This document shows, piece by piece, positions 54,907 through 63,290 of a stretch of DNA of 64,000 bases (positions are counted from its first letter, which is position 1; every line of letters begins with the position of its first letter). The notes beneath the pieces are model-generated. The model saw only the letters and a program-made list of their open reading frames with translations, was not told the origin of the DNA and did not search any database. The stretch is from Pelagicoccus sp. SDUM812002 (GTDB lineage: Bacteria; Verrucomicrobiota; Verrucomicrobiia; Opitutales; Opitutaceae): contig NZ_JARXHX010000010.1 of assembly GCF_031127835.1 (NCBI RefSeq), forward strand, positions 124,001 to 188,000, in the 5' to 3' direction. The position numbers and the translations under genes were made by a program.

Positions 54907-57276
54907 CTACTTAGAGATTCGTTTTCCGAGCATAGCCCACACAATCCCAAGACTCGCGATCGAACTCAAGGGCATCAAAACCGCTGCGACGAGCGGGGTA
55001 ACCCACCCCACCAAGGAGAGGCCAATCGCAAAGAGATTGTAGGCAATCGCAAAGGCTAGCAGGGCGCGAACGGCCGCCTGCCTTTGACGCCCGATTTCAA
55101 GCAAGCTGCGGATCCCTCCGATTCCATTCCCTAGGTAGTGGAAGTCCGCCTTCTCGGCCACGATTCCCTGTTCGTTAGCGGGAGCTCCCGCACAAAGGGC
55201 GGACCGAAAAGCGAGCGTATCATTCGCTCCATCGCCCACCATTAAGGTTTGGTCGCCGTCGTGCGCATCTATCCATGCGGCTTTCTCCTCGGGTAGGAGA
55301 TTTCCGAAAACAGTCTCCTCGCCCAAGCCCAAAGCCCGACCGATATTCTGAGCCTTCTCTTCTCGGTCACCGCTTAAGATCGCCAACTTCAGCCCTTCTT
55401 TCGCAAGCTCGCGGATTTCGCGACTCGAATCTGGCAATGGCAAATCCTCGAACTTAAGATCCACGAGCCGGCGACCATTAAACGAAAACACCGTCCCCTC
55501 GCCTGTTTCACCAGCCCAACCCGCTTTTCCTAGTCTCCAGACGAGACCTAGCTCCTTGAACTCGACCCCCAAGCCTACGTGTTCCTGCGGGGATACTCCT
55601 TCGGCTGCTTTGAAAAGCCCTTTCGCCATCAAATGCTCCCGAATGGTATTCGCGATCGGGTGACGCGACTTCGAGCACAGCGTACTCAAGACGTTCAGCT
55701 CGGACAGAGACAAACCTTGCACCGCCTCCGGATTGACGAGCGTCAAGGAGGACCGCGTCAGAGTACCGGTTTTATCGAATACAATCTGACGGACGCGCGA
55801 GAGCCGATTCCACAAGGAATGCGTCGTCACAAACACTCCTTGCTGCTTGAGCCGAGCCAAGGCGATTTCGTCGCCAAACGGCCACGCTATTCCCAAAGCG
55901 CAGGGACAAGATACCACCAAAACTGCAATGAAGACTTTCAGTCCCGCCGATAGGTCGCCCGCGGCCATCCAGCCGATACCGCCAAGCACCGCAATCGCGA
56001 AGGCTACCACGAGGTAACGAAAAATCCACTTTTGGGCCACCAGATCTCGCTCCAGCGAATGAGCGCCCCGGGAGCTAAGCTTGCTCAGCAGCGACTCGCT
56101 CCACTCTTCTTGGGCCTTCAATCGCACCGAAAATTGGTTCTCCAACTCCGCGCCAGACGGGGCTTCTCCATCGCGTTCGACGATACGTGACTCCGATTCG
56201 CCACTGATCCAATCCATCCCTAAACTCGCCCGCTCGCTCAACAAAGTCGAACGCACCGGTACGCGTTGCCCAGAAGGCAACCAGTACACTTCGTCCTCTC
56301 GAATCTGGTCCGCTCGAGCTTTAATACGGCTGCCATTGCTGCTTTCGATTTCGACCTCCGGGGCGTTCAGCTGGATATCCGCCAAGCGATTTCGGTTTCG
56401 CTCGATAGCAACTACCTGCAGCCAACGCCCTACCAGCATGAGAAAAACGAAAGTCGAAACGAAGTCGAAATACACCAGGTGATCATCTCCCCTCCAAACT
56501 CCGTACCAGCTTATCAAGTACGCAAAAACGATTCCAATGGAGATAGGCAGGTCCAAGTGAGCGATTCCCTGCAAAGCCGCTTTCGCCGCTTTGGCGATGA
56601 AATAGTTCCCGCAAAAGGCCAGGCTTAAGGTGGCGAAAAAGGCCGACAACCAATAGAAATGGGTCGCAACCAGAAAATCGGCTTCCATTCCTAAGTATCC
56701 AGGAAGCGTATACAGCATGCCATTGAGAGCAAAGGCACCCGCGAGGCCGAGCTTCCAAACCACTTTTCGCGACTCGGACTCGCCCGTTTCTCGGGCCGGA
56801 CATACCCGATACCCGAACTGCTTGATGCGGCCGACAAAGCTCAAAACATCGAACTGCCCACTCTCCCACTCAATATCGATAGTTCCATATTGGACATTCA
56901 CTCGACAGGAGACACCGCCATCCGCTTCGGAAAAGACGCGGTCGATCAGCCAAACGCAACCCACACAGGAAATACCTTCCAGAGCCAGGCTCAGGCTAGC
57001 GATCTTACCCTTGCCCTCGGCCCCCTCAACTAAAGCCTGCAACCATGGATAGTCTTGATTCTCAAAAACGCTGGATCCCACCGGACGGGAGACTGCTCCT
57101 CGAAGATCGTAAAACCGCTCTAGCGATTCGTCATGGATAATCCGATACACGTACTCGCAACCCGAGCAGCAGAATTTTTCCTTAGCCTGAACCGGACTGA
57201 ACAGCGTTCCGCAATGCTCGCAAGCGACTTCTTTCGGGGAATCGTTTCGAGCAGATACCTTCTGCCCTATTTGCAT
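54907..57276 (-). CDS. ccoI: Copper-translocating P-type ATPase for cbb3 oxidase (CcoI)
   Basis: A 789-residue P1B-type ATPase that exports copper for CcoN assembly. An N-terminal Cys-rich zinc-ribbon part (CEHCGTLFSPVQAKEKFCCS) and an HMA-like domain with GISCVGCVWLID precede eight membrane helices. It carries the CPC motif VVSCPCALGIAWPFGD, phosphorylation site FDKTGTLTRSS, and the hinge VGDGANDTLAF. These are CcoI/CtpA features. It overlaps the SafE-like gene by 10 bp and ends the operon. Confidence 0.93.
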   Translation of the reverse strand: MQIGQKVSARNDSPKEVACEHCGTLFSPVQAKEKFCCSGCEYVYRIIHDESLERFYDLRGAVSRPVGSSVFENQDYPWLQALVEGAEGKGKIASLSLALEGISCVGCVWLIDRVFSEADGGVSCRVNVQYGTIDIEWESGQFDVLSFVGRIKQFGYRVCPARETGESESRKVVWKLGLAGAFALNGMLYTLPGYLGMEADFLVATHFYWLSAFFATLSLAFCGNYFIAKAAKAALQGIAHLDLPISIGIVFAYLISWYGVWRGDDHLVYFDFVSTFVFLMLVGRWLQVVAIERNRNRLADIQLNAPEVEIESSNGSRIKARADQIREDEVYWLPSGQRVPVRSTLLSERASLGMDWISGESESRIVERDGEAPSGAELENQFSVRLKAQEEWSESLLSKLSSRGAHSLERDLVAQKWIFRYLVVAFAIAVLGGIGWMAAGDLSAGLKVFIAVLVVSCPCALGIAWPFGDEIALARLKQQGVFVTTHSLWNRLSRVRQIVFDKTGTLTRSSLTLVNPEAVQGLSLSELNVLSTLCSKSRHPIANTIREHLMAKGLFKAAEGVSPQEHVGLGVEFKELGLVWRLGKAGWAGETGEGTVFSFNGRRLVDLKFEDLPLPDSSREIRELAKEGLKLAILSGDREEKAQNIGRALGLGEETVFGNLLPEEKAAWIDAHDGDQTLMVGDGANDTLAFRSALCAGAPANEQGIVAEKADFHYLGNGIGGIRSLLEIGRQRQAAVRALLAFAIAYNLFAIGLSLVGWVTPLVAAVLMPLSSIASLGIVWAMLGKRISK

Positions 57277-57971
57277 ATGCCCTCTCCAGAAACGATAGCC
57301 TGAGCGTCAGTTCCCATAAGCGCTCGCAGGCAAAGCAAACCAACCGCCAACAATGCCACGCCACGCCTTAAATAGCCAAGTTTTCGAGCATCCATACGGA
57401 GCGATAGCCACGCCCAGCCACCTTGGGCTAAGAGCATCAGGGGCATCGTTCCCGCTGCGAAGGAAGCCATAACAATGGCCCCTTGAGATCCCGAACCACT
57501 CATCGTGGTCGCCCAAAGCATCAGGTAGAGAGGCCCACACGGAATCAATGGCGTAAGCACGCCAAGCGAAAAGCCGCGGGTGTGCCCAGAAAGCCGATAC
57601 GCACGCTGCACGATTCCGCGGCCCACTCCAGATTTCGCCTGCCACTTCGTAAGCGCTCCGTCTAAATTTAAGGCGAGCGCCACGAAGAAGGCAGCCAAGG
57701 CCCAAGGCGCGAAGCGAGCAGGATTTTCACCCACCCACGAGACGACACGGCTCCCGAGGGTGCCCACCAAGGCTCCTAGAAGGGTGTATGAAATCAAGCG
57801 TCCAAGATGATAGACTCCATGCGAAGGAAGTGCCGAGCGCCCCTTTTTTTGTCCAATCAAGGCGCAACTCAAAGGCCCGCACATCCCGACGCAGTGCAAG
57901 CTTACTAGCGCCCCTGCAACGAAGGCAGCAGCTGGACTGAGCAAAGCGTAGAGATTCCCGTCTTCAATCAT
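57267..57971 (-). CDS. SafE/UreH-like membrane protein of the cbb3 operon
   Basis: A 234-residue protein with about six hydrophobic helices and the signature SLHCVGMCGPLSCALI and TPLIPCGPLYLMLWATTMSG. This matches the UreH_2/TauE-SafE-like (DsbD-type) family seen beside ccoGHIS. Likely role in copper or disulfide handling for cbb3 biogenesis. It starts with ATGA overlap with the upstream small gene and overlaps ccoI by 10 bp. Confidence 0.85.
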   Translation of the reverse strand: MIEDGNLYALLSPAAAFVAGALVSLHCVGMCGPLSCALIGQKKGRSALPSHGVYHLGRLISYTLLGALVGTLGSRVVSWVGENPARFAPWALAAFFVALALNLDGALTKWQAKSGVGRGIVQRAYRLSGHTRGFSLGVLTPLIPCGPLYLMLWATTMSGSGSQGAIVMASFAAGTMPLMLLAQGGWAWLSLRMDARKLGYLRRGVALLAVGLLCLRALMGTDAQAIVSGEGICK

Positions 57972-58126
57972 TTCGACTGCTCCAATGGGATAGGCTCCAT
58001 CGCGTTCTCAGAAGCCACCGTTATCAGAAAATACCAGGCTACGATCACGACCACGAACGCCAGAGTCACCCAAATACCGAGTGTGCGCCAACCGCCCTTT
58101 TTCGTCCTCTTCGATTCCTCTGTCAT
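57968..58126 (-). CDS. Short CcoH/FixH-like single-helix protein
   Basis: A 52-residue peptide. MTEESKRTKKGGWRTLGIWV is followed by a hydrophobic helix (TLAFVVVIVAWYFLITVA) and the tail ENAMEPIPLEQSK. Position between ccoG and the SafE-like gene is that of ccoH, but it lacks the large periplasmic domain of true CcoH (about 150 residues). It starts one base after the ccoG stop region and overlaps the next start by ATGA. Confidence 0.65.
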   Translation of the reverse strand: MTEESKRTKKGGWRTLGIWVTLAFVVVIVAWYFLITVASENAMEPIPLEQSK

Positions 58127-58127
58127 C

Positions 58128-59537
58128 TTATTTCAGCAAGCTGAGGCTGGGGCCGATGAATTCGACCGGACGCTTCATCAAGGTTTCCCCTTCGTCGTCC
58201 AAGACCCGCACCGTCATGGAAAAAGGACCCTGGAAATCGGCTTTGTCAACCAGCACGACCACCGGTCTCACCACGTTACCATTGCTGGAGATCTCAAAGG
58301 ATTGATCGATTCCGCGAACCGAAATGGCTTCCTGTGCGGAATCGAGCTCTAGGCTGTAGGTAGCCGCTTGGTTCTTGGTATTACTCACGCGAACCATGAA
58401 TTGGTTGCGCACCACTTCTGCATCGACGTAGTAGGAGGAACCAGGAGCGCGCCAAGCCGTGATCGTGGCATCCCCAACCCCCCTGATCGAGAAGAGCAAC
58501 ACGGATGCGCCCACCAAGAGCAGCACTGTGTAGAGGATCATGCGCGGACGCACGTACTTCGTCTTGCGTCCTTCCAGTCCCTCCATCGAATCGTAGCGGA
58601 TCAACCCACGCGGACGCTTGAGCTTGTCCATCACCGAATCACAGGCGTCGATACAAGCGGAACAACCGATACACTCCATCTGCAAGCCTTGCCGGATATC
58701 GATTCCCGTCGGGCAAACTTGCACGCACTTGTTGCAGTCGATGCAGTCGCCCACATCAGCCGTCTTAGCCTTTCCGCGCGGTTCGCCGCGCTTCTCGTCA
58801 TAGCCAATCACCATGGAGTGCTCGTCGATCAAGGCCGACTGCAGACGCCCGTAGGGACAGATCACGATGCAAAGCTGCTCACGAAACCAAGCGAAGTTGA
58901 AATACAAGGCCGCTGCGTATGCAAAAACGAATACGAAGATCTTCCAATTCTCGGCAGGTGCCTCGTGCATCATTTCCCAAAGCCCTGGAACCGACACGAA
59001 GTAAGCCATAAACATGTGGGCCAAGGCCAACGAGAGAAAGGCGAAGAGCGCGTGCTTCAGCCCCCGCTTCCAAATCCGTTCAAAACCCCAGCCGGCCGCG
59101 TCGAGTTTGCGGCGCTTGACGGCATCTCCCTCGATCCAGCGTTCTACCCGACGGTAGACGTGTTCGAGAAACACGGTCTGCGGACAGGCCCAGCCACACC
59201 AGATACGCCCCAGAAGAGCCGTCACGTAAAAGAGCCCGAAGCCCAATCCTGAAATGAGGAAGAAGGCCAGCCACAAATCCTGGGAACCAAAGGTCATCCC
59301 TAGGAAGTGGAAACGCATCGCGTTCGTATCCAAAAAGAGGGCTGGATAACCTCCAATCTCAATCCACGGCAAAGCCGCGTAGACCAGCACCAGCACATAA
59401 GCCACGAGGCGACGCGAGACCGTGAAACGCCCTTTCGTATCCGCCGGGTGGATAATGTAGCGCGAACCATCATCATTGACCGCGGTCAGCTCGTCCCGAT
59501 TAGGAACGTGTTTCTTTTGGCTGTTGGAATGAGGCAT
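58128..59537 (-). CDS. ccoG: Cbb3 oxidase accessory ferredoxin-like protein CcoG
   Basis: A 469-residue membrane-bound cupric reductase or assembly factor. It has several hydrophobic helices (about 40-60, 85-105, 155-180, 190-215) and two 4Fe-4S clusters in CIDCNKCVQVCPTGIDI and CIGCSACIDACDSVM. The FixG C-terminal Ig-like domain (about 360-469) with FMVRVSNTKNQAATYSLELD follows. It lies between ccoP and the ccoH-like gene. Confidence 0.95.
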   Translation of the reverse strand: MPHSNSQKKHVPNRDELTAVNDDGSRYIIHPADTKGRFTVSRRLVAYVLVLVYAALPWIEIGGYPALFLDTNAMRFHFLGMTFGSQDLWLAFFLISGLGFGLFYVTALLGRIWCGWACPQTVFLEHVYRRVERWIEGDAVKRRKLDAAGWGFERIWKRGLKHALFAFLSLALAHMFMAYFVSVPGLWEMMHEAPAENWKIFVFVFAYAAALYFNFAWFREQLCIVICPYGRLQSALIDEHSMVIGYDEKRGEPRGKAKTADVGDCIDCNKCVQVCPTGIDIRQGLQMECIGCSACIDACDSVMDKLKRPRGLIRYDSMEGLEGRKTKYVRPRMILYTVLLLVGASVLLFSIRGVGDATITAWRAPGSSYYVDAEVVRNQFMVRVSNTKNQAATYSLELDSAQEAISVRGIDQSFEISSNGNVVRPVVVLVDKADFQGPFSMTVRVLDDEGETLMKRPVEFIGPSLSLLK

Positions 59538-59591
59538 CTGGATATTGAACGGTGAAAGGACGAGCTCATGCTCGTCCTTATTTAAATGGCG

Positions 59592-60119
59592 CTACTTCAC
59601 CTGCTTACTGACTAGAAACGCCACCACTTGGTTCACCTTCTCGTCGCCCAAAACAGGGCCCCAAGGCGGCATCCCCGCAGTCGCAACCCCCTCGTCCACA
59701 ATCTTCTTGATAGCGAGCGGATTGGAGCCGTGCTTCCACTCCGCGTCGTTGAGGGCGAGACCGATGCCGCCCTCGCGGTTCGCGCCATGACAGGCCGAAC
59801 AGTTCTGGGTGTAGATCAACTCGCCAGCGGAAACGATGCCCTGATCCTTAGCCATCACCGCAAAGGTGTCGTCGTCGAGCACGCCCGCCTCGGCCTTGGC
59901 TCTGGCAACGTTCTCGTCGATTTCTGCCATCGCCGCCTTGAGCTCCTCTTCCTGGTCGAGGCCGATGCCCGCCTTTTGATAGTAGACCCAATAGGCGATG
60001 GAAAAAACGATCGTGGCATAGAGGGTAAACAGCCACCAATTGGGCAGGCTCTTGTCGAACTCCTGGATACCGTCGAACGTATGCTCGCGGATTTTTTCTT
60101 CGTTCGGATTCTGACTCAT
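59592..60119 (-). CDS. ccoP: Cbb3 oxidase subunit CcoP, mono-haem form
   Basis: A 175-residue subunit with one N-terminal membrane helix (LPNWWLFTLYATIVFSIAYW) and one cytochrome c domain with the haem motif CSACH and axial Met region GVATAGMPPWG. Classical CcoP has two haem c domains and about 300 residues, so this one carries a single one. It passes electrons to CcoN. It lies 39 bp after ccoQ. Confidence 0.92.
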   Translation of the reverse strand: MSQNPNEEKIREHTFDGIQEFDKSLPNWWLFTLYATIVFSIAYWVYYQKAGIGLDQEEELKAAMAEIDENVARAKAEAGVLDDDTFAVMAKDQGIVSAGELIYTQNCSACHGANREGGIGLALNDAEWKHGSNPLAIKKIVDEGVATAGMPPWGPVLGDEKVNQVVAFLVSKQVK

Positions 60120-60158
60120 TTCTAAAAGCTTTCTTGTAATTTATTTTTCAATACAACC

Positions 60159-60314
60159 TTAGTCATCGAGCGGCATGCGGCTCGCCTTGCAGCTTTCGGC
60201 CTTCCCCATCTTGAGCGCTTTCCAGACAATAATGCCGAAGGCTAGGAAAAAAAGCACGAAACCGATCTTGGGAAAAAGCGTGTGCCACTCTGTGTATTCA
60301 ACTCTTTGAAACAT
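60159..60314 (-). CDS. ccoQ: Cbb3 oxidase subunit CcoQ
   Basis: A 51-residue peptide with one hydrophobic helix (IGFVLFFLAFGIIVWKAL), preceded by MFQRVEYTEWHTLFPK and ending MPLDD. Position between ccoNO and ccoP and the single helix fit CcoQ, which stabilises the complex. It starts 15 bp after ccoNO. Confidence 0.8.
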   Translation of the reverse strand: MFQRVEYTEWHTLFPKIGFVLFFLAFGIIVWKALKMGKAESCKASRMPLDD

Positions 60315-60329
60315 GGTTTTCTTTCCTTT

Positions 60330-62630
60330 TTAGTTGGTTGCGACTTCGTGCTCTAGGTCGATCGACTTGCCGAGCTGCTGCAGGTAGGCGATCAGGGCCA
60401 CGATCTCCGTGTCCGCGTCGACTTCCTTGCCCTGTGATTCGAGTTTCTTCTGGATGGCCTTGGCTTGGGCCTTGGCTGCAGAATCGATCTCCGCTGGCGA
60501 CCAGTCGGGGAATGGAACGCCTAGCATCTTCTGAGCATTGATTTTGGAGGGAAGCGAACCGTAGTCCGTAAACTTTTCGAAGAGCCACGGATAGTTGGGC
60601 ATGTTCGAGCCCGGCGATGTCTGACGCGGATCCAGCATGTGATCGTAGTGCCATGCATCTGGATACTTGTCGCCGAGGCGAGCCAGATCCGGCCCAGTAC
60701 GCTTGGATCCCCATTGGTAAGGGTGGTCGTAGATCGATTCGCCGAGGCGGCTGTAGTCGCCGTAGCGCTTCACTTCCGCCACGAAGGGTCGGATCTGCTG
60801 CGAGTGGCAATTATAGCAGCCCTCGCTGACATAAATGTCGCGTCCCGCCAGCTCGAGCGGCGTGTAGACCTTCTGCATTTTGTCTTCTGCCACGCTGGCC
60901 TTGTCGATGTTGACCAGCGGGACGATCTGCACCACCCCGCCCGTCGCGGCCGAGATGAGCACCAGCACAGTAAATGGCATGGAGTTCTCTAGCAGTTTAT
61001 CGTACCAATGAGCGAAGCTGTCGCCGCTTCGGGTGAAGTGAACGATGCAGCTCATAACCGTCACGATGGTGGCCCCCATTCCGATGAGTTCCAAGAAGCC
61101 GTCGGCAAAAAGCCAGATGCAGGAGAATACGACGAGTCCTGCCGAATAGAGAAATGCGGGGTGCGTAACCGCTCCGATCAAGCCCATCTTCTTCGCGTCT
61201 TCGTCCGCAGCGGACACTTCGCAAACGCCGTTGACCGCTTCGCCGGACTGTACCGTCTTCCAGATGTTGTAGGCCATCAGGATGAAGCCTGCGAGATAGA
61301 TCCCGCCACCGACCACCCGGGTCAGCATGAGGGGACGGATGGACTGCAGGGTTTCCAAGAAATTTGGATACGCGAGGATACCTTGCTCGTCCGCATTGTT
61401 GAGCATGAGGCCTTGGGTGATGCCCGAGACCCACATCGACGCTACGTAGAGAAGGATTCCCACTAGCCCCAGCCAGAAGTGCATATTCGCCATAGGCACC
61501 GAGTAGAGCTTCGTCTTCCAGAGGCGAGGAGCCAGGAAGTAGAACATACCCGCCGCCATGAATCCGTTCCAGCCGAGCGTGCCGGCATGAACATGTCCGA
61601 TGATCCAGTCCGTGTAGTGAGCGAGCGCGTTGACGGAGCGGATGGAAAGCAACGGTCCTTCAAACGTGGCCATGCCGTAGAAAGTCACGCCGGCTGCGAA
61701 AAACTTGAGTACGGGATCCGTGCGGAGCTTGTCCCAAGCGCCGCGCAAGGTTAGCAAACCGTTGAGCATCCCTCCCCACGACGGCGCCCACAGCATCAAG
61801 CTGAAGATCATGCCGAGCTGCTGGAGCCAGCCGGGGAGCGCGGTGTAGAGCAAGTGATGAGGCCCCGCCCAGATGTAGATGAAGACCAGCGACCAGAAGT
61901 GCACCACCGATAGGCGATAGGAGTAAACCGGTCGGTCCGCCGCCTTCGGCATGTAGTAATACATGATACCGAGAATCGGAGTGGTCAGGAAGAACGCCAC
62001 CGCATTGTGGCCGTACCACCACTGCACCAGGGCGTCTTGAACGCCTCCAAAGATTGGATACGAGTGCAGCAGTCCCGTCGGGATGGACAGGTGGTTGACG
62101 ATGTAGAGCATCGCCACCGTTATAATCGTGGCGATGTAAAACCAGATGGCCACGTAAAGAGACTTCTCGTTTCGCTTGGCCAGCGTGAGGAAGAAATTGA
62201 TTCCAAACACCACCCAAATGAGCGCTACGGCGATGTTGATTGGCCAGATCAGCTCCGCGTACTCCTTGCCGCGGGTGTAGCCCAAGGGAAGCGTGATCGC
62301 TGCGGAAACGATGATTAGCTGCCAGCCCCAGAAGTGAACCTTCGATAAGAGGTCGGAGCCCAATCGGGCCTTCACCAAACGCTGCGTGGAATGGTAGACC
62401 CCCGCGAACATCATGTTGCCCACGAACGCGAAGATCACCGCGTTGGTGTGCAGCGGACGCAAGCGGCCAAAGGTCAGCCAAGACGTATCGAAGTTAAGGA
62501 TGTGGAAGTTTAGCTGGGCCGCTACGATGACGCCTACCAGCATGCCAACGATACCCCAAAAAATGGAGGCGATCATGAACATGCGAACAGTTTGGTCGTC
62601 GTACTCGATTACTCGTTTCTGATCGGACAT
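60330..62630 (-). CDS. ccoNO: Fused cbb3 cytochrome oxidase subunits CcoN and CcoO
   Basis: A 766-residue fusion. Residues about 1-470 are CcoN with twelve helices and the haem-copper residues in PLHTNAVIFAFVGNMMFAGV, HNAVAFFLTTPILGIMYYYM, GPHHLLYTALPGWLQQLGMI and WIIGHVHAGTLGWNGFMAAG. Residues about 500-766 are CcoO, with a helix and the c-type haem motif GCYNCHSQQIRPF. Fusion of N and O is known from Bacteroidetes and Verrucomicrobia. It is a high-affinity terminal oxidase for low oxygen. It follows ccoS by 62 bp. Confidence 0.96.
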   Translation of the reverse strand: MSDQKRVIEYDDQTVRMFMIASIFWGIVGMLVGVIVAAQLNFHILNFDTSWLTFGRLRPLHTNAVIFAFVGNMMFAGVYHSTQRLVKARLGSDLLSKVHFWGWQLIIVSAAITLPLGYTRGKEYAELIWPINIAVALIWVVFGINFFLTLAKRNEKSLYVAIWFYIATIITVAMLYIVNHLSIPTGLLHSYPIFGGVQDALVQWWYGHNAVAFFLTTPILGIMYYYMPKAADRPVYSYRLSVVHFWSLVFIYIWAGPHHLLYTALPGWLQQLGMIFSLMLWAPSWGGMLNGLLTLRGAWDKLRTDPVLKFFAAGVTFYGMATFEGPLLSIRSVNALAHYTDWIIGHVHAGTLGWNGFMAAGMFYFLAPRLWKTKLYSVPMANMHFWLGLVGILLYVASMWVSGITQGLMLNNADEQGILAYPNFLETLQSIRPLMLTRVVGGGIYLAGFILMAYNIWKTVQSGEAVNGVCEVSAADEDAKKMGLIGAVTHPAFLYSAGLVVFSCIWLFADGFLELIGMGATIVTVMSCIVHFTRSGDSFAHWYDKLLENSMPFTVLVLISAATGGVVQIVPLVNIDKASVAEDKMQKVYTPLELAGRDIYVSEGCYNCHSQQIRPFVAEVKRYGDYSRLGESIYDHPYQWGSKRTGPDLARLGDKYPDAWHYDHMLDPRQTSPGSNMPNYPWLFEKFTDYGSLPSKINAQKMLGVPFPDWSPAEIDSAAKAQAKAIQKKLESQGKEVDADTEIVALIAYLQQLGKSIDLEHEVATN

Positions 62631-62691
62631 TAGGTCAGTGGGTTGCTTGAGGAGGTCTTCGCTTGTTGAATATTTGAAAGTGGCATCTAGT

Positions 62692-62856
62692 CTATGAGCG
62701 CTCGCGATGAGCTACCGTTCGCTCCTCTTCCAAGGGCATGAGGCTGTCGCGCTCCGGACTGCTCCAATTCGACGCGCGGCGCGTGAAGGCGAAGAATGTA
62801 AGTGCCAGGCTGACAAGAATCAGCCCGATGAAGACGGTTAGGAATAGGACGTTCAT
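62692..62856 (-). CDS. ccoS: Cbb3 oxidase maturation protein CcoS
   Basis: A 54-residue protein starting MNVLFLTVFIGLILVSLALT, a single helix, followed by FFAFTRRASNWSSPERDSLM. The start and the turn after the helix are CcoS-like, although the C-terminus is more charged than usual. CcoS aids copper and haem insertion in CcoN. First gene of the operon. Confidence 0.75.
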   Translation of the reverse strand: MNVLFLTVFIGLILVSLALTFFAFTRRASNWSSPERDSLMPLEEERTVAHRERS

Positions 62857-63290
62857 TTCTCTAGAAGGGGGGCTAATTTGATCGGTTAAGCTTTCTACTA
62901 TTAAATACCTTTATTTCTTTTATTACTCATAAAATTTTCGAATCAAGCCTTATTCGCGAACAATTGAAGATAAGAAGGTCGTTAATTAACACTTCTTATT
63001 CCCGAAATCAAATCTGCTACCCCGATTCCCCTGAATTCGAAGCATGTATGACAATATTCTTACAATACGATGGGACCGGTTCCCCCCGCCCCTCGTAGCT
63101 GGAGACTCCACGCAGCGCAGCGCAGCCTCCGGTATAATCGTTTAGGTCTTGCTACCGGCCCTCCGCCATCTCCAGTGAAACGACCCGATAGCAACTAGGA
63201 TAACCGTGTTGCGAACTGATTCGCAGGCCAATGACTCTTCCTCTTCTAAAAAGGGAGTCCCTCTCGGAGCAGAGAAAATTCGGGGGCGTT
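62857..63290. other. Upstream region of the cbb3 operon
   Basis: No gene is seen in 434 bp. Bases about 62890-63010 are strongly A/T-rich and should hold the minus-strand promoter of ccoS-ccoNO. I found no clear FNR/Anr box (TTGAT-N4-ATCAA). Bases 63070-63135 hold a G/C-rich stretch. Confidence 0.4.

Noticed and set aside
54589-55059. Plus-strand frame of 156 codons after the inverted repeat
   Set aside because: Its second half is antisense to ccoI and the first half has no domain likeness or ribosome site.
62857-63040. FNR/Anr box upstream of the cbb3 operon
   Set aside because: Only half-sites such as TTGAT or ATCAA are found, with no correctly spaced pair.
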